Below are positions 1 through 6,093 of a stretch of DNA of 11,270 bases, piece after piece; within the stretch, counting starts at the first letter, position 1, and the number at the start of each line of letters is the position of its first letter. Made by a program: the position numbers and the translations under genes. The notes beneath the pieces are model-generated. The model made no database searches. It was not told the DNA's origin and was given only the letters and a program-made list of their open reading frames with translations. This DNA is from Barnesiella sp. (lineage in GTDB: Bacteria > Bacteroidota > Bacteroidia > Bacteroidales > Muribaculaceae). The stretch covers positions 2,114 through 13,383 of the forward strand of contig JAAVEX010000069.1 of assembly GCA_014801065.1 (NCBI GenBank), written 5' to 3'.

Positions 1-900
1 GTAGCATAATCCGAGATTGCGCTGAGCTTGGGCATCTCCCTGGTCTGCAGCTTTCTGAAACCACTTGACCGCTTCAGAATAGTCTTGGGGCACGCCGTCG
101 CCATTACAGTGGCATACTCCGAGATTGTACTGAGCTTGGGGATCTCCTTGCTCGGCAGCTTTCTGATACCACTTTGCCGCTTCAGAATAGTTTTTTTGCA
201 CGCCGTAGCCATTTGCGTAGAATCCTCCGAGAGCGCACTGAGCATCGGCAGCTCCTTGCTCGGCAGCTTTCAGAAACCACTTGACCGCTTCAGAATAGTC
301 TTGGGGCACGCCGACGCCATTACAGTGGCATACTCCGAGATTGTACTGAGCACTGGCATCTCCCTGTTCGGCAGCTTTTAGAAACCATTTAACGGCTTTA
401 CTGTTGTCTTTGGCAACTCCTTCACCCTCTAAATAACAAAATCCGAGCTTTAATTGTGCCGGAGCATGTCCTTGCTCAGCTGCTGTACGATACCAATCAA
501 CTGCTAATGATAAGTCTTGGTCAATACCTACACCATTATAATAACATAGAGCAAGATTATATTGAGCTTCCGCATTTTCTTGTTCAGCGGCTTTCCTGTA
601 CCATTTTGCGGCTGTTGAGAAGTTCTGGTTAACGCCATCTCCTCTGAAATAACATGCTCCGAGATTATATTGTGCCTGAGAGAGTCCTTGCTCAGCAGCT
701 TTTCTAAACCATTCGACAGCTTTGGTATAATCTTTATTTACGCCATCTCCAATACAATATGCGTAACCAAGCTTAGCTTGAGCGACTGCTTCTCCGCTTT
801 CGGCTTGAGTTCGGAGAGTGGCAATGTCGGAAGTTTGAGCATGAGTACACAATAAAGAGGTAATAGTGATGAGAATTAAGATAAAATGGAGTTGACGCAT
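1..900 (-). CDS. Secreted Sel1-repeat protein, 3' end cut by window edge
   Basis: The reading frame is open from the ATG at 898-900 to the window edge, giving 300 residues with no stop. The N-terminus is a signal peptide: two polar residues, a hydrophobic run LHFILILITITSLL, and a likely cut after THA before QTS. From about residue 38 there are seven complete 36-residue Sel1-like repeats (SLR, a TPR-related alpha-alpha fold) and the start of an eighth. Each fits the pattern AQYNLGxCYxxGxGVxxDYxxAxxWxxKAAEQG. Family knowledge: SLR proteins are exported or periplasmic scaffolds for protein-protein contacts; no enzyme motif is visible. It is the last of three tandem SLR paralogues on this strand, 87 bases after the next one. 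The repeats nearest the left edge are more GC-rich and more alike than those near the N-terminus, suggesting recent internal duplication. The partner is unknown. Confidence 0.9.
   Translation of the reverse strand, partial: MRQLHFILILITITSLLCTHAQTSDIATLRTQAESGEAVAQAKLGYAYCIGDGVNKDYTKAVEWFRKAAEQGLSQAQYNLGACYFRGDGVNQNFSTAAKWYRKAAEQENAEAQYNLALCYYNGVGIDQDLSLAVDWYRTAAEQGHAPAQLKLGFCYLEGEGVAKDNSKAVKWFLKAAEQGDASAQYNLGVCHCNGVGVPQDYSEAVKWFLKAAEQGAADAQCALGGFYANGYGVQKNYSEAAKWYQKAAEQGDPQAQYNLGVCHCNGDGVPQDYSEAVKWFQKAADQGDAQAQRNLGLCY
49..135 (-). repeat. Near-identical repeat copy A inside Sel1 gene
   Basis: This 87-base block matches 265-351 at 85 of 87 positions by eye; the differences are at 56 and 98. 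The offset is 216 bases, exactly two 36-codon Sel1 units, so reading frame and repeat register are kept. The identity extends through silent positions, which points to recent duplication or gene conversion rather than protein-level selection alone. Confidence 0.85.
265..351 (-). repeat. Near-identical repeat copy B inside Sel1 gene
   Basis: Partner of 49-135. The intervening Sel1 unit is clearly more diverged, so the copied unit seems to have been a pair of repeats, or conversion skipped the middle one. Confidence 0.85.
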
Positions 901-987
901 TATTATTTTTTTAGAAGTCTATTGTGAGAAAGATATATCCAGTTTTTTTATAAATCGTTATATCACAGGGTGTTTGCGCTTGTAGGG

Positions 988-1977
988 CTATCGGTGGCGT
1001 TTCTTGGTCAATTTTTTTTGAGATGTAGTCTCTCGAACATCTGGCGAGGTCGCTGCTCGATAGCCTTGATCGTATAAGTCGTTGTATCTGCTAAGAGCAT
1101 CTTCATCCCCAGCTTCCGCTGCTTTTTTATACCAGTACATTGCAAGCCTAATATTTTTGGTTGTTCCAAGTCCGTCTTCGTATAACGAACCTAATAGGAA
1201 CATTCCGGTAATATCATTGTTAGTAGCCGATTTCCAAATCCACTTGAATGCCTCACAATAGTCCTTAGGAATTCCCAAACCAGATAGGTAATTGTATCCA
1301 AGTGTGCTCTGCGCTATTGGAATATTTTGTTCAGCAGCTTTACGGATCCATCTATTTGCTTCAAATTGATCCTTATTAACACCGTTGCCGTAAGCATAAC
1401 AACTACCTAATAAAAGTTGAGCATCAGCGTAACCTTGTTCGGCGGCTTTTCGGCACCATTTAACGGATTCTGAATAATTAATGGGAACCCCAATACCGTT
1501 GGTATAACATCGGGCTAGGTTATATTGGGCAATTTCTGAATCTTGTGAGGCAGATTTGGTATACCAATTTACAGCTTCCGTATAATCTTGAATTGTACCT
1601 ATACCATTTTCATAGTAGAAACCAAGGTTGCATTGTGCAGCTGAAAATCCTTGTTCGGCAGCTTTTTGGCACCATTTAAAACCATCATTGTAGTTTTGTG
1701 AAACCACCACACCCTCCATGTAGTAACGGCTTAAATTAAATTGAGCTTCAGCAAGTCCATGATTAGCCGCTTTTCGTACCCATGCGGTTGCTAAGGAATA
1801 ATCTTGTTTTACACCTTTGCCTATTTCGTAGCATAGTCCTAGAACGTGTTGCGCTTCAATATCTCCATTTTCGGCATCTGATTTAATAAGTTCAATATCA
1901 AAGTCAGTGGATTGAGCGTGGGTTTCTAATAAGGTGGTTAGGGCAATGACTAAAAAGAATATATGGCGGCTAAGCAT
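988..1977 (-). CDS. Secreted Sel1-repeat protein, seven repeats
   Basis: 329 residues, complete, ATG at 1975-1977 and TAG stop at 988-990. A signal peptide (hydrophobic HIFFLVIALTTLLETHA, likely cut before QST) is followed by seven consecutive 36-residue Sel1 repeats from about residue 42 to 293. The tail carries RYNDLYDQGYRAATSP and ends in a very basic stretch (KKLTKKRHR). The repeats are diverged (for example EAQHVLG, AAQCNLG, IAQSTLG), unlike the near-identical ones in the left-hand paralogue. The last repeat and the tail match those of the 183-residue neighbour, so the two share ancestry or have exchanged their 3' ends. It is expected to act outside the cytoplasm as a binding scaffold (family inference). 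Codon use is AT-rich compared with the centre of the window. No convincing promoter or terminator is seen in the 97- and 87-base gaps around it. Confidence 0.93.
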   Translation of the reverse strand: MLSRHIFFLVIALTTLLETHAQSTDFDIELIKSDAENGDIEAQHVLGLCYEIGKGVKQDYSLATAWVRKAANHGLAEAQFNLSRYYMEGVVVSQNYNDGFKWCQKAAEQGFSAAQCNLGFYYENGIGTIQDYTEAVNWYTKSASQDSEIAQYNLARCYTNGIGVPINYSESVKWCRKAAEQGYADAQLLLGSCYAYGNGVNKDQFEANRWIRKAAEQNIPIAQSTLGYNYLSGLGIPKDYCEAFKWIWKSATNNDITGMFLLGSLYEDGLGTTKNIRLAMYWYKKAAEAGDEDALSRYNDLYDQGYRAATSPDVRETTSQKKLTKKRHR

Positions 1978-2074
1978 GATGATTAGTGTTGTGGGATTTG
2001 ATTATGGGTATAGTTGCAAAATGCCTGTTATTAAGTGAATTAGTATTGATTAAGTTCCTGGCGTTAGATTTCAT

Positions 2075-2626
2075 TCAGCGGCGTTTTTTTGAGGTAGATT
2101 TCATTGAAGAGGCCGTTCCGCCATTAGGCGAGGTTGCTGCTCGATAGCCTTGATCATATAAGTTGTTATATCTGCTAAGCGCATTTTCATTTCCATTTTC
2201 TGCAGCTTTCTTGAACCAATACATCGCAACTGGAATATTTTGTTTAACACCCAATCCGCCTTCATATGCCAAGCCAAGAAAGATAATAGCATTAATGTTG
2301 CCTTTATTTACGGATCTTCTAATCCATTTCAGCCCTTTAGGATAATCTTTTGGGATTCCAAAACCTGAAAAATAGGACACTCCAAGATAAAGCATAGCAT
2401 CGTCATTTCCTTGCTCAGCAGCTTTTTTGAACCATCCCACGGCTTTGAAATAGTCTTGAGGCACGCCGTTGCCATTATAGTAGCACACTCCGAGATAGAA
2501 CTGAGCGCGGGGATTGCCGCTCTCGGCTTGTTGGGTCAGGCTGTCGATGTTTACGGCAGTTTGAGCTTGAGATGAAAGTCCTAATGACAGCAGGCCGAAG
2601 AATAAGGCGATGCAGAGTTTTTTCAT
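2075..2626 (-). CDS. Short secreted Sel1-repeat protein, three repeats
   Basis: 183 residues, ATG at 2624-2626, TGA at 2075-2077. The signal peptide MKKLCIALFFGLLSLGLSSQA is followed by QTAVNIDSLTQQAESGNP, three Sel1 units (starting RAQFYLGVCYYNG, DAMLYLGVSYFSG, NAIIFLGLAYEGG), and the tail RYNNLYDQGYRAATSP with a basic end (KSTSKKRR). It is the first of the three paralogues in the direction of transcription and the shortest, as though repeats had been lost or had not yet expanded. No Shine-Dalgarno sequence is present; the bases before the ATG are A-rich, as is normal in Bacteroidetes. A 16-base tandem duplication lies just upstream at 2640-2671. The function beyond a secreted binding scaffold cannot be read from the sequence. 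Confidence 0.93.
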   Translation of the reverse strand: MKKLCIALFFGLLSLGLSSQAQTAVNIDSLTQQAESGNPRAQFYLGVCYYNGNGVPQDYFKAVGWFKKAAEQGNDDAMLYLGVSYFSGFGIPKDYPKGLKWIRRSVNKGNINAIIFLGLAYEGGLGVKQNIPVAMYWFKKAAENGNENALSRYNNLYDQGYRAATSPNGGTASSMKSTSKKRR

Positions 2627-2639
2627 TTTTGGATTTTAG

Positions 2640-2671
2640 CGAGATGAATGGAAAACGAGATGAATGGAAAA
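2640..2671. repeat. Perfect 16-base tandem duplication upstream of the Sel1 gene
   Basis: CGAGATGAATGGAAAA occurs at 2640-2655 and again at 2656-2671. It lies 13 bases upstream of the Sel1 start codon, in the 94-base gap between the lipoprotein and Sel1 genes, probably in the 5' leader. It may alter leader length or be a replication-slippage product; no function is implied by sequence alone. Confidence 0.85.
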
Positions 2672-2720
2672 ATGGTGAGGAGAGAGGGGAAAGCAAATTG
2701 TGGATGGTTGGGGAGGGCGG

Positions 2721-4115
2721 TCAGCTATCGGCTTTGGCTTCGTAGGCACCTACGCTACGGCGGGAGGGATGAGGCGTGCCGTAGAAGTCAGTGTCGGGGA
2801 GAGCAACGCTCGACGCTCCGGCCGCTTCGATGGCCGGGGAATCGGGGTGGAGCCGATAGTCGAAAATATAGTCGGCGCGCACGGTGTAGAAGAGCGGGTC
2901 AGCGCCCCAGATGCAGGAGATAAACCGGTCGTCGTCAGTGCCGTTGCTGCGAAGCAGACAGTTGGTCAGAGTGATATCGGTGGCTGTCAGATCCTTGGGC
3001 GAGAGATCGGCCGACGAGCCATAGAGAATAGTGTTTTCGATGCGTGCCGACAGGTAGGGCGCTCCGGATTCATCATCGTGGTCCGGGTCGGTGTGTTCGG
3101 CAGCGATCAGAGCGCCCGAGATGGCCGAGAAGAGATAGTAGTTGCTCACCGTGCAGTGGGCTATTACGGCCTTTCCGCCGTGGAGAAGCAGCGGCGACCG
3201 GGCCGATTCGGCAAACTCACATCCTATGGCTGTGAGGTCGGAATGGTTGGAACGCAGAGCGTTGGTGGCCGAGTTGCGCAAGCGGCAGTTGACCATGGTG
3301 AGGCTGGTCGAATCGGCGGCCACGCCACTCGATGTGTTGCGGATCTCGGCGAATTTCAGATCGTTGCCGGTCGACGTGGGGGAGAACTTCACGCCGCCCC
3401 ATTGGCTCGCCATGAGGTCGAAGGAAATGTCGCCCACCACGCTGCCGAGGCGGTCGCCGCGCAGAGTCACGGGCGCTTCGGCGGTGCCTTCAGCGATCAG
3501 AGTGCCATCTATCTGCATCGACGCTTTGTCGTGGAAATAGAGCGTCACGCCCGGGCCGAGCGTCAGCCTTGTGCCTGGCTCCACGCGCAGCGTCCCGTAG
3601 ATGCGGCGCGGATGGTCGGCATCCCAGCGCGTGTCGGTGTCGATCACCGGATCGGTCAGCGTCTCGACATCCATGGCCAGCGCGCTGAGCACCACGGTGC
3701 GCTTCACGCCGTTGGTCACGAAATTGAGATCTTCATCGATTATCGTCGGGTCATAGCTGTCGTTGAGGTTGAGGCGCGCCGACACGAGCACGTAGATCGA
3801 ATCGTTGGGGCGGATCTCGATGCCGGAGAAGCGCGAACCGCTCTGGCCGTCGACGTTGAGGCGGAACACACTGCGCTCCCCCTCGGCCAGCGATATATCG
3901 CTGATCGACATGATTTTGTCGTGGCGGTTGTAGACCATCAGACGGTGGGTCACGGTCACATCGCCGGTAAACTGCTCGCCGAACTTCAGCGTGTCGGTGG
4001 AAAATTCGGGCTGATCGGCCGGCGAAGTCGAAACGCCGTCCTCGATACATGCCGGAAGAATGGCCGATATCACGACGGCCAATAAAATGAATATAGTGTT
4101 GTGTAGTGTTTTCAT
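2721..4115 (-). CDS. Beta-helix lipoprotein, probably outer-membrane or surface
   Basis: 464 residues, ATG at 4113-4115, TGA at 2721-2723. The N-terminus is a lipoprotein signal: hydrophobic core then LPAC with the lipidated cysteine at 23, followed by IEDG. Acidic residues just after the cysteine resemble the Bacteroidetes lipoprotein surface-export signal (inference). Residues about 38-150 look like an Ig-like beta-sandwich (TLKFGEQFTGD, VYNRHDK, FRLNVDG, NDSIYVLV, FVTNGV), an arrangement common in Bacteroidetes lipoproteins. Residues about 172-435 form a right-handed parallel beta-helix (GTLRVEPGTRLTLGPGVTLYF, GTLIAEGT, GDRLGS, QWGGVKF, then repeated short strands with MVNCRLRNS, AIGCEF, ITLTNCLLRS). 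The C-terminus has HPDSPAIEAA, DFYGTPHP and VGAYE, typical of this family. No catalytic site is evident; glycan binding or adhesion is only a guess. It starts 76 bases after the terminase stop and may be read through from it. Confidence 0.9.
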   Translation of the reverse strand: MKTLHNTIFILLAVVISAILPACIEDGVSTSPADQPEFSTDTLKFGEQFTGDVTVTHRLMVYNRHDKIMSISDISLAEGERSVFRLNVDGQSGSRFSGIEIRPNDSIYVLVSARLNLNDSYDPTIIDEDLNFVTNGVKRTVVLSALAMDVETLTDPVIDTDTRWDADHPRRIYGTLRVEPGTRLTLGPGVTLYFHDKASMQIDGTLIAEGTAEAPVTLRGDRLGSVVGDISFDLMASQWGGVKFSPTSTGNDLKFAEIRNTSSGVAADSTSLTMVNCRLRNSATNALRSNHSDLTAIGCEFAESARSPLLLHGGKAVIAHCTVSNYYLFSAISGALIAAEHTDPDHDDESGAPYLSARIENTILYGSSADLSPKDLTATDITLTNCLLRSNGTDDDRFISCIWGADPLFYTVRADYIFDYRLHPDSPAIEAAGASSVALPDTDFYGTPHPSRRSVGAYEAKADS

Positions 4116-4133
4116 TGCAAGAGATAAACGCGG

Positions 4134-4149
4134 AATAATGATAATTATT
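4134..4149. repeat. AT-rich inverted repeat before the lipoprotein gene
   Basis: AATAAT at 4134-4139 and ATTATT at 4144-4149 flank four bases, 18 bases upstream of the lipoprotein ATG. It could be an operator or simply AT-rich leader in GC-rich surroundings. No TAnnTTTG box is seen here, so this gene may depend on read-through from the terminase. Confidence 0.35.
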
Positions 4150-4191
4150 GCATGGACCGATGTTAGAGAGTGTTTGAATCCAATCCCTCTC

Positions 4192-6093
4192 TTAGAAATA
4201 CGACCCGATGAGCTCCGACAGCGACGGATCGGGCGAGGCGGCGGGCGGAAGCGAATCGATCACATAGAGAGCGATGGCGCGCGTCATCAGTATGTCGTCG
4301 TGGCATCCCTGCCGCGCGCCGTAGTTGCCCGACTCTTTAAGCTCGTAGGTGGCCATTTCATTACACGCCTCGTGATCGCGCTCCACGTATGCGTGGCGTC
4401 GCACGGCGGCCACCATACCGGTGATCGCCGCCCCCTTGGTGGTCCGGTTGGTGTGAAAACCCACCCTCGGTTCGGCAGGTGCCGAGCCGGGACGGTCACG
4501 CGCTCTGCGAACGTAGAGATTGTTGTAGCGCCGGTTGAGATCTTCGAGCACGAACTGCGAATGGCCATCGCCGGCCGATTCGAGCGAGTTGCTCTCCACC
4601 ACCAGCAGGGCGTTGCCGTAGGCCCGGGCCAGTTTCTCGGCATAGCGCCCGAGCAGATCGTGGTCGCAATGGCCCCGCCACTGCGCCACCACCTCGGGCC
4701 TTTGGTCGCTCTCGCCCGAGGGGGTGCGGTCGATCACGGCTATCACCGAATAGTCGGCATGTCGCCAGCGTCCGCCTATGTCGACCGTGGCCACGAAGCG
4801 GTTGCGCACCCCCTCGCCCGCATCGGCCGGAGGAAGCTGCCACACTTTCAGCTCGCCGTCGCCGGCCGGGGCGTCGAGGATCTCCGAGCAATAGGCCGGA
4901 CAATTGTCAACGTTGAGCTGCATCGGCTCGCAGCAGTCCGTTCGCAGATATTCGATCTCACGGGAGCCAAACACGTTGTGGCCCGAATTTTTGAACGCCT
5001 CTTCGGGCGTGGAGGGATATTCGGCAAACATAGCCTCGTCGGAGGGAAACTCGCTGCGCTTGTCGTGATACCATTGCAGGCGGTCGAACGTCAGCCCCTT
5101 CTCCCACAGCTCGCGCTCATAGGGCGTAAGGCTCTCGATCAGTTTCCGCGGGTCGGCACACTCTTTGCGGTAGATGTCGATGTCAAACCACGCCACAAAC
5201 ACCGGGCGATAGGCCGTGGTGCCCTGTTCGGAGCGAAGCCACTGCGAGTGGAAGTAATTGCCCACGCCGTTGGCCGTGCTCTCCATCACTATGGCCGACA
5301 GCGGCTCCATCGGCACGCCTCCGCATATCGTGCGCACGAGGTCTTCCGGATTGCGGCAGTCGGTCGATTTCCAGAATGCCACCTCGCTCATGTGGACCAT
5401 CGAGAAGTCGAGTCCGCGCGCCGAATCCTGTCCGCAGCTCGAGCTCACCGTCACCCGGGCTCCGCGTCCGGCTATCTCGCGTGTGTTGAGACTCCGCTGC
5501 CAGGGGGAGAAACAGGGCTTATCCTCCTCGGTCCAGAATTCTTCGGGATAGTCGTCGAGCATCTTTTCATACATCCCGCGTATGGCAGCCGAAGTGTCCT
5601 TGACGTGGGCGCAGATCAGCGAATTCCAGTTGCGGCGGAGTGCTATCTGGATCCAGGCGAAATAAATCTGGATCAGGGTCGAGCCGCCCCATTGCCGCGC
5701 TTTGAGCATGATCATGCGCAGGGGGCGGCCGGCGCGGCGATCCTCCTCAAGCATGGCGAGCACCCGGCGCTGAGGCTTGTTGAGATGAAACGGCACGATG
5801 CTCCCCGAGAGTTTGTGGCGGATATTGACACATGATGCCGCCCAATATTCGAAGTCGTGGCGAATGCGCAGACGGCGATAGTCGTCGAGCGAGCTGATGC
5901 GTTTGAAGTCGGGATCTTCGATCATGTCGATCGGGAGTGCCACGGTTGCATTGATCGGGTGGAGATAGATCTCGCGGCGGAGCGGGTCGCGGCTGTTGCC
6001 CGCTATCGGATCGTAGGGCTGATCATCGCAAAGCGACATGCGTCGGTCGTTTTCGGCGATCATTGCTTCTATTTCTTTATCTGTGGGTTTCAT
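4192..6093 (-). CDS. terL: Phage-type terminase large subunit, catalytic motifs intact
   Basis: 633 residues, ATG at 6091-6093, TAA at 4192-4194. The family packages phage DNA: an N-terminal ATPase drives translocation and a C-terminal RNase H-fold nuclease cuts. Visible ATPase motifs: K131-ARQWGGST, a terminase-type P-loop whose lysine sits at the start as in lambda gpA; a Walker B-like strand ending SEVAFW with E237; and the coupling motif ESTAN at 271-275. After the linker comes the typical FAEYPSTPEEAF at 356-367. Nuclease acidic residues: D438 in VATVDIG, E500 in LLVVESN, D599-D600 in CHDD. Nothing is truncated or frameshifted. The start overlaps the stop of the upstream gene by 17 bases, suggesting translational coupling. 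No small terminase, portal or capsid gene lies beside it, and base composition matches the chromosome, so it is an old remnant or a domesticated copy. TerL assignment is firm; its present role is unknown. Confidence 0.88.
   Translation of the reverse strand: MKPTDKEIEAMIAENDRRMSLCDDQPYDPIAGNSRDPLRREIYLHPINATVALPIDMIEDPDFKRISSLDDYRRLRIRHDFEYWAASCVNIRHKLSGSIVPFHLNKPQRRVLAMLEEDRRAGRPLRMIMLKARQWGGSTLIQIYFAWIQIALRRNWNSLICAHVKDTSAAIRGMYEKMLDDYPEEFWTEEDKPCFSPWQRSLNTREIAGRGARVTVSSSCGQDSARGLDFSMVHMSEVAFWKSTDCRNPEDLVRTICGGVPMEPLSAIVMESTANGVGNYFHSQWLRSEQGTTAYRPVFVAWFDIDIYRKECADPRKLIESLTPYERELWEKGLTFDRLQWYHDKRSEFPSDEAMFAEYPSTPEEAFKNSGHNVFGSREIEYLRTDCCEPMQLNVDNCPAYCSEILDAPAGDGELKVWQLPPADAGEGVRNRFVATVDIGGRWRHADYSVIAVIDRTPSGESDQRPEVVAQWRGHCDHDLLGRYAEKLARAYGNALLVVESNSLESAGDGHSQFVLEDLNRRYNNLYVRRARDRPGSAPAEPRVGFHTNRTTKGAAITGMVAAVRRHAYVERDHEACNEMATYELKESGNYGARQGCHDDILMTRAIALYVIDSLPPAASPDPSLSELIGSYF

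Noticed and set aside
28..381. Plus-strand 117-codon frame with internal repeats, or a possible CRISPR-like array at 1-400
   Set aside because: The periodicity is 108 bases, equal to one 36-residue Sel1 unit on the minus strand; there are no short identical repeats with unique spacers, and the plus frame is only a shadow.
2741..2754. CGTAGG-CA-CCTACG palindrome as a terminator or operator
   Set aside because: It lies inside the conserved C-terminal coding segment (VGAYE) of the lipoprotein and lacks a T-run, so it is probably a codon-level coincidence.
2700..4085. 461-codon open frame on the plus strand opposite the lipoprotein
   Set aside because: Low-complexity Arg/Gly/His/Val translation and no recognisable motif, whereas the minus-strand frame has a lipobox, an Ig-like region and a beta-helix.
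4165..4192. AGAGAG...CTCTCT hairpin as terminator after terL
   Set aside because: The stem is only six pairs with a 16-base loop, overlaps the stop codon, and is not followed by a T-run on the minus strand.
4060..5835. 591-codon open frame on the plus strand opposite the terminase
   Set aside because: It is antisense to a gene with unmistakable terminase motifs; its translation is rich in Arg, His, Gly and Val with no domain, as expected from GC-rich antisense frames.
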